Below, one piece after another: positions 13,101 through 22,778 of a stretch of 64,000 bases of DNA; within the stretch, counting starts at the first letter, position 1, and the number at the start of each line of letters is the position of its first letter. Origin of the DNA: Phorcus lineatus (Eukaryota > Mollusca > Gastropoda > Trochida > Trochidae); contig OV121082.1 of NCBI GenBank assembly GCA_921293015.1, positions 26,053,497 to 26,117,496 on the forward strand, given 5' to 3'. The notes below the pieces were generated by a model. It was not told the origin of the DNA. It was given only the letters and a program-made list of their open reading frames with translations, and searched no databases. The translations under genes were made by a program, and so were the position numbers.

Positions 13101-16100
13101 CATTCGACATATCCTTGCATAATTTGTGTTATACCTGGTCTGTATGTGTATTGGCTGCTGTAGAAGTGCTATAATATTTGTAGTGTGTGTGACTGATTGG
13201 CTTGTGAAGAGTTATAAGACGTTGCATTTTGATTGTGTGTGTTTGACAGATGGGCTTGTTACAAGGGCTATAACATGTTGCAACTTGGTTTTGTGTGTGA
13301 CAGATGGGCCTGTTACAAGGGCTATAAGACGTTGCAACTTGGTTTTGTGCGTGGCAGATGGTCTTGTGAAGGGCAATAAGATGTTGCAACTTGTTATGTG
13401 TGTGGCAGATGGGCTATAAGATGTTGCAACTTGGTTATGTGTGTGGCAGATGGGCTTGTGAAAGGGCTATAAGATGTTGCAACTTGGTTATATGTGTGGC
13501 AGATGGGCTTGTGAAGGGCAATAAGATGTTGCAACTGGTATTGTGTGTGGCAGATGGGCTTGTGAAGGGCTATAAGATGTTGCAACTTAGTTATGTGTGT
13601 GGCAGATGGGCTTGTGAAGGGCTATAAGATGTTGCAACTTGGTTATGTGTGTGACAGATGGGCTTGTGAAGGGCTATAAGATGTTGCAACTTGGTTATGT
13701 GTGTGGCAGATGGGCCTGTTACAAGGGCTATAAGACGTTGCAACTTGGTTATGTGTGTGGCAGATGGGCTTGTGAAGGGCTATAAGATGTTGCAACTTGG
13801 TTATGTGTGTGGCAGATGGGCTTGTGAAGGGCTATAAGATGTTGCAACTTGGTTATGTGTGTGGCAGATGGGCTTGTGAAGAAGCTGGAGGAGATGGAGA
13901 ACACGGGCTACATGTACCAGGGACTCATCGACCAGACCAAGAAGCTCCTCAAGGCAACCTTCGATCTCTCCAAGTCCCATAAAGGTAACCAACAAGGACT
14001 CACTGACCTGAAGCTGAGGTGAAGTCTGATCATGTCATTATCAACTCAGCAGAAACAAGTATTCCAATTTTGTGCAGTACTTTATAGTTCATATGACTTC
14101 TTATGAAGCCTTCTGTTATAGAGATCTTTTTTTTAATGTTTTAGCATTTGGAGAAGTGTTCAACTGTATAGGGATGAGGGAGCCCCAGCCTGCTGCAAGT
14201 GATGCTTTTGGCAAGTTCGGTGAAGCTCACAAGAACATGGAGAAGTTTGCCATCAAAATGTTGAAAACTGTAAAACCGGTCAGTACATTTTGCAGATGTT
14301 TTAGGCTCATGACTTTGTCAACCCATTCAAATTTTCTTCTATGGTGTATGACTAGGCTCAAACTTCTTGATTCATGTGTCATGAATCTTACTTGAGTCGG
14401 AATGGCTGACTTCATCCTTACAGGTGAAGTATGTGTGTATAATCTACTGGGAGGAACTAATGTTTCCCATCTATATAAACTTACTTCTGTCAGGTGTCAT
14501 GGTAAGTAAGATTTATCCTGCATTCAGGTGCTGGGTAGATACTTGTCAGATAACTAAAAATACCGAATTTCAAGCAACCAGGACAATTATAGAATAGAAA
14601 AGAGGAGGCCCTTTTGAAAATAGCTTACATAACCAAGGAATGAGTGAAATGTCTTGATATTCATAATTGTAAAGGCTTTTTAGTTTTACTTGCAACAATA
14701 TTGAACAGTGTGGACAGTCATGTACATGTAAGAGGTATACTTGTACTGTAGCATGACAAAATGAAGAAGGAAATAGACCTCAGAGATTTCAGTACTACTG
14801 CCTGCATTTATTAAACAGTAAATAATGAGAAGGGGGTGCCAATTTTCCAGTGAGTTATAGGGAGAGGGCGTTTGCTGCATCTTGTGCAGAATTGTTATCA
14901 AATTAATTTTCTTTTTTATTTATGTAATGTGTATGTTAACTATGTTGTTCACATTACGTGTTTGACTGACTGCAGATGATCAGCGACCTGAACACATTTC
15001 TGCACAAGGCGGTGCCTGACACCAGACTGACCATCAAGAAGTACCTGGACGCTAAGTTTGAGTACCTGGTCAGTACATCTCGTTATTGGTCATTATGTTC
15101 TTATTACAGTATATTCTAGGGATTCATGTGCTCTTGGTCTGCTCAAGATGCAAGGCACACCTAGGCTTCAGTTTTAAAAAATTCCAAGCTTAAGAGCAGA
15201 ATGATTAAAGACATTGCACTGGTGGGCATGGTAAAAATATTACCAGTATAAGCTATCAGGCAAAGCTGTATGTGAAGTCTAGCTAATGGCTCATAGAGTC
15301 TCATGGTCTCTTGTTGTGCCTTTTGCGGTTGATGTTTCTAGAAGTGAGAGGGTTGTTGTTTCAGTCATACTGCCTGAAGGTGAAGGAGATGGATGATGAG
15401 GAGTACAGCTACGCCGCCCTACAGGAACCACTCTACCGCGTAGAGACCGGCAACTACGAGTACAGGTCAGTCAGCTCACAATTTGGCCGTTAGACACGAG
15501 ACATTATCTGTGTCCATTATTCACACACCAACTGGCACGTAAGCAGACTCGGAAAGTGTTAGCTTAAATTATTCTAGGCACATCTTGTAAAACAAATTCC
15601 ATCAGCTAGTAGATTCTTTTTCAACAGTAACCAGAATGATGATAGTTTCCTCTCTGCATTGATCTCAAAATACCTCATGACTACAAATTGTCTCTCCTGC
15701 AGTTTTGAAATATTAAAAGCCTACAGTCTTTGAAATGAAATCTATTATGCTGCTCTTTCTAACACAGATTATAGATCCCACAAGGCCCCTTTACTCAAGC
15801 TGTCAGGTTCACCTTTGACTCCAATTTGACTTCTTGATCCAATAACATCAAGTAATCACAATGCATATCTGTATATGGCCATCAAGTTTAAGTCAGAAAT
15901 GAAGTTATTTTCAAAACTACTCTTATAACATTTCAATTTTAATGGAACGTGTTGCAGGAATTTGCGTGTTTCATTACTTTATTATTATATCATGATTACT
16001 ATAATGGTATTTATCATTATTGATTATTTTCTTATTATTTTTGTCTGTTTTGGTGTTAAGGAATTTAGAGAGTATTCAACGGATATCACAATCAAATTTG

Positions 16101-19100
16101 AAATGTTATTCAACATACGAGGAAAAGTCAGTAAATTCATAGAAGTGCATTTGACACACAATTGAAGACATCTGACAACAGTTTACAGACATAAATAACC
16201 CAAAAATGAGCATTGTGCGGTTGTCAAGTTTCTCATCAAAGAAGGGGCGAATGTGACGGAAATACATCAGCATGTGACTAATGTGTATGGGAAAGAAGCT
16301 CCTCAATATTCTACTGTTGCACGATGTTCAGCTTAGTTTAAGCATAGACACGTGATCACCTATGACATCATATTAGCAACAGAGGTGGCTTTACGTTAGT
16401 CTTGCTCTGTGTATTCCAGCAGACAGACGTCTTGTCATGCGACGTTGAATCTGACATTAATACTTCATTGCAAATGATAGATAGTGTTTTGTCTCGCATA
16501 TCTTCAGAAGTTTGAAACTTATCAGATCGCCAGAGCGATATTGAAGCTCATTTTGAGAGGAACAATGAAGACTCTGATTGACGGCTGGCGTTTACCGCCT
16601 GAACTTGTAGAAAATGGCCGCCCTGCCAGCACTTGAGCGGAGATATAGACGCCGCAAGCGAGAGAGATATCCAGGGAGATTTCCAAGGCATTAAGGATTC
16701 CCTGCAACGAATTTGACTTCCTACGGAATTGAGGCTAAATGATTCCAGAAGAGGAATCAAGGCATGACAGATCTGTCTACAATGTCGTGAGTAAATCTGC
16801 CAGATATGTGGAAACTTGTTTAAAGGTACTCACGGCGGAGGAAAATCAGTCACAATCGGACGTTTGAGCTACTTTGTTTCTCGTGTTGAAGGCCCACATA
16901 AAGTACCTTCAAGATGAATATGCAGCACTATTAGTGCAAGGACAGTGTGACAACACGACATCTCGTGTTTTTCTAGCTCTACAGTCCAACACGAATGGAT
17001 TTTAGCTAGAATCACTAGAACAGCTACATAACGCAGCAGCCATCTTGGCGATATCGACTTCTAATTTTGGCAATCATCGACCCAAATACAGAGGACGTTT
17101 TACAAACTTAAATCGTGGTAGAGGTAATGCCCGTAATGACTTTTTCTCAACTTTGCGGATTCAACAGGGGTCAACGTGGAGAAGAGCACTCTACCGACGA
17201 TCAACTTTTACTGTGTGCGGTTGTGACACTGATAGGTTGGAGTTACTTCCCTTAGACTGTATACATTTTAGGCAATTTCTCAAAATGTATTGATATTTAA
17301 TTTTGAAATAAATACTTAAAAAGCCACTCCGTGAGTTGTTAGAGTCATATTATGCCAAACTTAATCAATGGTGTCATTTGATCGCAAAGTATAGACTGTT
17401 ACCAAAAAGATACATTATAAAGCTTATTGGTTTTTTTACAGTGACAATATGAAGGAAGAACGTCACCATTATGATAAAAAAACCAGACAGTGGCGTGCGT
17501 AAAATAGTCAAACCTAATTTTGGAGACTTATCTAAAACAGCGAGGAGGATAGTTAGGAGTTGATGTGTTTGTTAGGTTATTCAACTAGTGTCCATGTATA
17601 TTGGACGTGATATCTACACCTCTGTGCATTTATAAGGATGTTTTTAGGTTTTCATGGAAAACCAGTATTTGTCATATACATGTCTTTTGGACATGAAAAA
17701 TTAAGATGTTTTGATTTTATATCACCACATATGACATTTAGGTTCGTATCAAAGGTAAATAATATGTTATGAAAGTCACGGAGTGGCTCTTTAAAACGTT
17801 GTATTTTGAGATCACTGTGACGTAGGTTTGCATAAAGTAGTATCGCAGCTCCTTTGATGAATACCTTGGTCAGGAAGGCTTGTTGAAGCCATTTCAGATG
17901 ATATGGTTGTACAGGTTCAGGGCTCAATCATGTCAGATCATAGAGATATCTTTAGAGTGTGGTATCTCTCAAAGAGGTGTTTGCAACATAATTCATGAGC
18001 ACTTGCACATGTCGAAGGTGTCTGCAAGATGGGTGACACAAAACTTAAATGCATAAGATCGACACCAGAGAATTGAATCCAGTTTTTAGCTCTTGGACAT
18101 CTACAGTGCTGATCCTGATAACTTTAACGCCTGTCTGCTTACAGTTACAGAGGATGAAATGTGGATTCAAACTACACTAACAGGAGCCAACAATGCTGGA
18201 GATCAAGAAGAAGAGGCGCAGCATGTTGACTATTTGAGTTATGCTTCTCATGACAACACACTGCAGTGCACAAAAGTTGTATTGCACAGGCTGCACTTCA
18301 ACAGTGTGGCTTTGAACAACTTAACCATCCCCTATACAGTCCAGATCTGGCCCCAAGCGACTTCTATCTGTTTCGCAATTGAAAATCATACTTTTGTGGT
18401 GCAAGATTTGGCTGCAGCGTTTTCTACTGAGGCATGGCTAATCAGAAGACTTCTACCGCAAGGGCTTGACAGTCTCAAAGTAAAATGGGCAAAGTGCATC
18501 ATGGTCCAAGGAGATTATATTGAAAAAAAAAAATCAGTATCACAATCATTGGCTTCTCTTTTGTATCCACTTTTATGAACTTATTGACTTCCCCCTGTAT
18601 CTGTTTCCAGAGAAAGCATTTTGGAGTGATCATGTCTACTTCAGGTTTTAACTCCTAAGGGTGCGATATGATCTGGTATATTGGTCTGGTAAATCAAACC
18701 AAGGTTAATCTAAAGCAATTTACAATAATTCATTCGGATATTGAGGCAGCTCGACATTGTAGAAAGCAGTCATATATTTTCATTTTTCAAGTACTGAAAA
18801 TCATTGATGTTCAAGCAAAGTCGAGTTTGCCTGCAAACAAACTCGCTGATTGGCTGATTTGAATGATATCACAGGCAAATCTGACAGTTCATGTTATAGT
18901 GCCTGGTGAGATTTATACATGTTAAGTAGTAGAGCATTTCAGATTTCATTTTTATGAGATTGAGATTAATTTCCACTTTTTTAGTTTAAAGTGTCAAGAT
19001 TAAATTTGTAAGTTATGTGAGAACTGTTCACTTATACTATAACAAGCTTTCCCAAAAGCTTTTAATTATAAAGAAAACCTTGTGGTCCACATGGCTGATA

Positions 19101-22100
19101 TGATTATCATCAAAGTCATATGCCTTTACAGACTTGTATTGCGGTGTCGTCAAGAAGCAAGGACAAGATTTGCCAAAATGAGGTCTGATGTACTTGTGAA
19201 GATGGAGCTCTTGGACCAGAAACATGGTGAGTGGAACTGTACTTCATGTTCTCTTTCACCCTAGTGTCATTTTGTACAATGATATCCAGACTAATAGTAA
19301 TGCCTTGCATATTGCCTCACAGCTTTGTATATAAGTGCCCCCTGGGTCACAGCTGTGGCATGGTCAGTCGAGAGTGTCTCTACAGATCTGGAGGGTGTGA
19401 AGCTAACAGTAGAGGCTGGAAGCTTTATTGAAGTAGCCTGATGGTGATGCTAATTTATAGATTTGGTGACCCTGTGACCCTTAGTAATGGCCACAGCGAC
19501 AACACCCTAAAAACCTATTTTCATCTTCTCTTCAAGAAGCAAGAAAGCTCAAACTCTGTGTACAGACTGCTTAGCTCATAAATTTGGTGACCCTGTATAA
19601 GAGGGGATTACGCCCTTCATCTTCTCCAGGCCTAGAAATCTGAAATCTTGTGTCCAGACTCCTTAGCTGATTGGTATTCTGATTTATAGATTTGGTGACC
19701 ACCCAGCAGGCACAAAGACGTCCATTAGACTTCTACCCAAGAATTTTAAAAGATGTCTAAATAAAGTCGAATCTCTTGGACTTGAAAGAAGCCAAGTGGT
19801 TGTTTAAATGTCTATGGTAGAATTTTACAAGACGTCTATCAGTCGCTTATTAGATTTTTATTAGACGGCTCTTAGAAGATTAAATACCTCCATAAGGTAT
19901 TTGATAGACATCTGAAAGACGTTTTGTTTCAGGGCTTCAAACAAAAACCTGTGTTTTGTAGGTCACATTTGAAATTTTTACATGAAAACAGATAGATTTA
20001 TGCACCATATTCCACAATTAAAAACAATATGATTACTTATACTTTTTTAGAGTATGATATGATAGTTTTATTTTATGGGTTTTTCTTATGACAAAGATTC
20101 AAAATATGCAGGCTTAGTGATGTCAATTGTGCCTTGCAAATAAACAAGGGAAAAAACTCAAATAAGATAAAATATTTATTCAATACCAAAATCTATTTTA
20201 TTCACTCAACATATATACAGTAGTAATAATACATAAAATGTTTCCCTATACATGAGTTTAATTCAAACTTTACTTAGAATCAGATTTGTTTTATCATTGT
20301 CTCCAAACTTAAGAGTAAGGCAAAAAGCCCTGAATCGAAACCATTTTCTCCCATCACCTCCACATCTTGAAAGAGCATCCTGAAGACCTCTGCATTCTGT
20401 GCAAATTGTATCCTTGATTGCATCCTTGTAAAAGAATGGTGGAATTATCTGAAAATAAATTGAAACCTTGTTATCTTGACTCTCGATATAAATGATAACT
20501 GCACAAAGACACTAAATGAAACTAATGATAGTAGCCGTTACATTCAAAGACACGCCTGTCGGGTTATTTTTGTGGAAACAAATTTCAAGGGTACATTTCT
20601 GTTTATACAAGTATGTAATTAGTACATGATTTTAAAATAACCCAGTTCAAACATGTTACTGAGGGTAAAATTTGGTTGATTTAAATTTTACATCTAGATA
20701 AATGAGAGTTTAGACTCTGTAGAAGAAGAATGAGCAGTGAAGCCATTTATCAGTGCTACGAGTGTGAAATGCCTTGCTACGGAATTACAAGGCATTGTTG
20801 TTTAGTGTCATAAATTATAAGTAAATGTGGATAATCTATCTATAAATAGAGTTTATTTTTATGATGTTGTAAAATAAGTAAAGGAACGCCTTTTTTCATG
20901 TTATTTCCCCTAAAACAACATGCCAGACTGTAGCCAATAGGCCAGCCTCTATGAGTCAACAATTATGAGAAAGTGTTACTTTTGCAATGAATTAAAATGA
21001 TTATCTGATGATGAAAAATTCCACACTGATTCAGTTTCGCTGCATTTATTAGGTACTTGTATTAATGATATCTCATTTAGTCAAGAATTTATTGGTTTCA
21101 GTCAAAAAATAGAGAAGGCTTTAAATATGTCTACGGACAAAACACTAAACACATGTTCTTAAGGAGCATCACAAAATTATGAGCTGAAAGATAATAATGG
21201 AAGACGTTCTACAATTAGCTGCACGACCATTGTAAACAAAGGAGAGATGCTGACAAATGAGCGTCTAGATTACTGGGCCTGTATTTTCGAAGCTCTCTTA
21301 GTGAGATAGGTGTAAGTAACATACATTAACATTGGCCTACGACTATCTTAGCACTAAGAGAGCTTCAAAATTCTGGACCCTGTCACTGTAAAACAAATTA
21401 GCGTTTCCTTTATACAGAAAAAGTCTTACTGTAAACTAATAACTAAAGAAAGCTTAGGAACGCCTTTCAAGGAAACATCTTTCAAGTTGAAATATCAAAA
21501 CATTTTAATAAAATCTTATGAAAGTACAGGTCCACCTTAAGACATCTATTAGATATTGACTCAACGTCTTGTCTTAGATATGTAGATGGGTACGTTGAAG
21601 ATGTTGGACGTCTAACCCTGGATCTAAACCTAATTTAGATGTCAAAAAGACATGTAGTGCCTGCTTGGCTGTTACCCCTTCTAAGGGCCACAGGAGCCAT
21701 CAAACCTATTTTTATCTTCTTGGGAAAGAGGCCTGGAGAACTGAAAGCTTGGTTGCCGACTCCTTAGCTGATTGCGATCGTAATTCATGAATTAGGACCA
21801 AGTGGCACCATGCCCTAAAAACCTGTTTTATCTTCTCAAGAAGCAAAGGCCTAAAAAGCTGAAAGATTGTGTACAGACTCCTTAGCTGATTGGTATTCCT
21901 AGATTTGGTGACCTTGGTACCCCTGGTAAGGGCCAAAGGAGCCACACCCTAAAAGCCTATTTTCATCTTCTTCTCCAGACACCTCAGGTGAAAGGGATTC
22001 TAATTTATACATTAGGTGACCCTGTGACCCCTCATAAGGGCCGCAGGAGCCACATCCTAAAACCCAATTTTCTTCTTCTTTCTGTGCATCAAGAGGCCTA

Positions 22101-22778
22101 GAAAACTGAAAAGTTGTGTACAGACTCCTTAGCTAATGGGGATTCTAATTTATATATTTGTTGACCCTGTGACCCTTATATATAATTAGGGTCACACCAT
22201 TAAAACCTACCGTTACTCTTGTCCAGAAGAAAAAGCCTTGGCAAACTGAAACCATGTGTATAGACCCCTAAGCTCATGACAATTTGGTGATCCTTTTTAG
22301 ATTTAATTATGAAATAAATCATAGATAGCTGGATGAGCTGAAGAATCAACGGATCTAATTTTTTTGGGGGATGAGAAAAACTATGGGAAGAGGATGATGT
22401 TTCAATCTGCACAGATGGTTTGGGCAGTGTTCATGAGAAGATGTTCTGATGAGACTGACTGCTGGTTGAGTTTGTTGCTTTATTCCCTCTATCTCTCCAT
22501 CTCATGTGTTTCCAGTTCAGGACATAGTGTTCCAGCTGCAGAAGTTTGTGACAGCGATGGCAAAGTATCACAATGACTGCCACAGTGTGATGAAGGAGGC
22601 TGTAGTGTTCCCCATCGAGGTGGACCTGTCCCGCGGCACCTTCACATACGATGTGGATACACGCTACCATGACGGGGAGGACGAGGAGGAGGGGGAGGAA
22701 GTGCGCCCCGAGGACTGTGCGGGGGGTGCAGATGATGACCCACCTCTTGATCTAGGGCCTCTCATCAGCACAGACTGA
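7053..22778 (+). CDS. PICK1: PICK1 (PRKCA-binding protein), PDZ-BAR scaffold
   Basis: Ten coding exons join in frame to 437 residues: 7053-7165, 10570-10810, 11063-11129, 12819-12908, 13868-13984, 14145-14278, 14976-15068, 15365-15465, 19132-19226, 22516-22778. All introns are GT-AG. A PDZ domain (about residues 46-129) has the carboxylate-loop Lys51-Asp52, NLIGISIGGG and the CPC pair Cys68/Cys70. A BAR domain (about 168-381) has conserved stretches such as REPQPAAS and YCLKVKEMDDEEY. An acidic tail (DGEDEEEGEE, 403-412) follows. In the known family, PICK1 dimers bind C-terminal PDZ ligands of receptors and transporters and curve membranes through BAR, acting in vesicle trafficking. The start was chosen as the only ATG giving a phased exon 1. 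The N-terminus is about 24 residues longer than in human PICK1, and the C-terminus ends ISTD. Confidence 0.97.
7166..10569 (+). other. PICK1 intron 1 with dispersed repeats
   Basis: The 3.4-kb intron carries a degenerate repeat at about 7840-8110 with phrases like CTTTGACCCCCC and TAGGCGTGG. Related copies lie near 9370-9480 and in intron 3 (11440-12020). There is a TA microsatellite at about 8105-8125 and fragments of the TACATGAAG repeat at 8230-8660. The open frames at 8830-9214 and 9570-9761 look like chance. Confidence 0.55.
10570..10810 (+). CDS. PICK1: PICK1 exon 2 (PDZ core)
   Basis: Acceptor CTGTTGCAG, donor GTACAT. Encodes most of the PDZ domain, including EKDPQNLIGISIGGG, the CPC zinc-type pair and GDEIVGVNGQSVKGRTKVEVA. 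Ends in phase 0. Confidence 0.97.
11063..11129 (+). CDS. PICK1: PICK1 exon 3 (PDZ end)
   Basis: Encodes GTVTINYNKLHADPKQGKSLDI, the last PDZ strand and linker. Acceptor CATGCCAG, donor GTGAGT, phase 1. Confidence 0.95.
11130..12818 (+). other. PICK1 intron 3
   Basis: Between about 11440 and 12020 there are two or three diverged copies of the intron-1 repeat (CTTTGGTCTTGACCCCCTT, CCTTAAAATATGGGCGTG, CCTACCCCCAAACAT). The rest is AT-rich with nothing recognised. Confidence 0.5.
12819..12908 (+). CDS. PICK1: PICK1 exon 4 (start of BAR)
   Basis: Acceptor TATGTTTCAG, donor GTAGAT. Encodes VLKKVKHRVVETMNSNTADA and then LGLSRAILCN, the highly conserved linker into the BAR domain. Confidence 0.96.
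13173..13867 (+). repeat. 52-bp minisatellite repeating the exon-5 acceptor
   Basis: About 13 to 14 tandem copies of a 52-bp unit fill the 3' end of intron 4. Later copies are nearly identical: the phrase GGGCTATAAG recurs 52 bp apart, for example at 13619 and 13671. Each unit carries a block like GTGTGGCAG followed by ATGGGCTTGTGAA, the same sequence that forms the true acceptor and first bases of exon 5. Early copies at the left edge are more diverged, with TGTTACAAG in place of TGTGAAG. Open frames on both strands in the array are repeat artefacts. Confidence 0.95.
13868..13984 (+). CDS. PICK1: PICK1 exon 5
   Basis: The acceptor is the last copy of a tandemly repeated GTGTGGCAG. Encodes the conserved DGLVKKLEEMEN start and LIDQTKKLLKATFDLSKSHK of the first BAR helix. 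Donor GTAACC. Confidence 0.95.
14145..14278 (+). CDS. PICK1: PICK1 exon 6
   Basis: Encodes AFGEVFNCIGMREPQPAASD and then AFGKFGEAHKNMEKFAIKML with KTVKP. Acceptor ATGTTTTAG, donor GTCAGT, phase 0. Confidence 0.97.
14976..15068 (+). CDS. PICK1: PICK1 exon 7
   Basis: Encodes MISDLNTFLHKAVPDTRLTI and KKYLDAKFEYL of the BAR helices. Acceptor GACTGCAG, donor GTCAGT. The flanking 0.7-kb intron 6 holds nothing recognised. Confidence 0.96.
15365..15465 (+). CDS. PICK1: PICK1 exon 8
   Basis: Encodes SYCLKVKEMDDEEYSYAALQ and EPLYRVETGNYEYR. Acceptor TTGTTTCAG, donor GTCAGT, phase 2. Confidence 0.97.
16214..16334 (+). pseudogene. Mariner transposase N-terminal fragment
   Basis: In PICK1 intron 8 one frame reads VVKFLIKEGANVTEIHQHV then YGKEAPQYSTVARC. 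This is the helix-turn-helix start of mariner-type (HTH_48) transposases. It breaks off after STVAR. It may be the same insertion as the fragment at 17937-18599, split by later insertions or deletions. Confidence 0.7.
16400..17290 (+). pseudogene. Possible gag-like retroelement fragment
   Basis: Around 16890-17140 a broken frame reads HIKYLQDEYAALLVQGQ, VFLALQSNTNG, LEQLHNAAAILAIS and then RGRFTNLNRGRGN. This has the look of a structural ORF of a DIRS-like or similar retroelement, ending in an arginine/glycine-rich tail. Stops and frameshifts interrupt it. The family assignment is a guess from appearance. The remainder of 16400-16890 has no open frame of note. Confidence 0.35.
17316..17794 (-). 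mobile_element. TTAA-flanked TIR MITE, copy 1 (inverted)
   Basis: A 479-bp element in PICK1 intron 8 with ends TTAAAAAGCCACTCCGTGA and TCACGGAGTGGCTCTTTAA. The interior matches the copies at 29360-29841 and 38968-39441 in reverse orientation, for example GGTTTTCATGGAAAACCAGT and TTTGGAGACTTATCTAAAAC. The terminal repeat is AGAGCCACTCCGTGA between TTAA tetramers. This is the most diverged copy, and its small reading frame is broken. Confidence 0.9.
17937..18599 (+). pseudogene. Decayed mariner transposase, middle and C-terminal part
   Basis: Shifting frames give IIEISLECGISQRGVCNIIH, HLHMSKVSARWVTQNLNA, LTVTEDEMWI, then HKSCIAQAALQQCGFEQLNH and YSPDLAPSDFYLFRN. The last is the mariner catalytic C-terminus with its third aspartate (APSD). 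The end reads LDSLKVKWAKCIMVQGDYIE, followed by TTATTGACTTCCCCCTGTA, a mariner-like 3' terminus. Several stops and frameshifts make it non-functional. Confidence 0.85.
19132..19226 (+). CDS. PICK1: PICK1 exon 9
   Basis: Encodes LVLRCRQEARTRFAKMRSDV and LVKMELLDQKH, the last BAR helix region. Acceptor CCTTTACAG, donor GTGAGT, phase 1. It follows the 3.7-kb transposon-filled intron 8. Confidence 0.97.
19446..19700 (+). repeat. Degenerate 130-bp tandem repeat, left part
   Basis: Two to three copies of a unit with phrases TTTGGTGACCCTGTGACCC, GGCCACAG, CACCCTAAAA, CATCTTCT and CAGACTCCTTAGCTGATTGG. The array stops at TTTGGTGACC (19700), where a TIR element is inserted. It resumes at 21669. Confidence 0.8.
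19701..21668. mobile_element. About 2-kb non-coding TIR element in PICK1 intron 9
   Basis: The left end reads CCCAGCAGGCACAAAGACGTC. The right end, read in reverse, is CCAAGCAGGCACTACATGTC. Both ends are rich in GACGTC/AGACGTCTA-type phrases. Removing the element rejoins TTTGGTGACC to CTGTTACCCCT, which restores the consensus of the tandem repeat it interrupts and fixes the insertion point. No transposase frame is visible, so it is non-autonomous. Any target-site duplication is very short or absent. Confidence 0.7.
21272..21382. mobile_element. Small hairpin MITE nested in the TIR element
   Basis: About 110 bp with facing arms TCGAAGCTCTCTTAGTG...GATA and TATC...CACTAAGAGAGCTTC, plus outer ACTGGGCCTG and CTGGACCCTG. 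No coding capacity. Confidence 0.6.
21669..22300 (+). repeat. Degenerate 130-bp tandem repeat, right part
   Basis: About five more copies of the unit seen at 19446-19700 (GGTGACCCTGTGACCCCT, AGGGCCACAGGAGCCACA, CAGACTCCTTAGCTGATTGG). Two further diverged copies lie at about 32580-32840. Confidence 0.8.
22516..22778 (+). CDS. PICK1: PICK1 exon 10 (C-terminus)
   Basis: Acceptor GTGTTTCCAG. Encodes VQDIVFQLQKFVTAMAKYHN, the conserved VFPIEVDLSRGTF, the acidic run DGEDEEEGEE and the end LGPLISTD, then TGA at 22776-22778. Confidence 0.97.

Noticed and set aside
12761-13174. A 137-residue single-exon protein
   Set aside because: It is PICK1 exon 4 (12819-12908) read through into both introns; splice sites and family alignment limit it to the exon.
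13126-13995. Many short proteins with repeated CVADGLVKG or HKPICHT patterns
   Set aside because: They are frames of the 52-bp minisatellite; only the last copy is a true exon edge.
18093-18578. A 161-residue novel protein
   Set aside because: It is a composite frame across a decayed mariner; the true transposase frame alternates with it and is broken.
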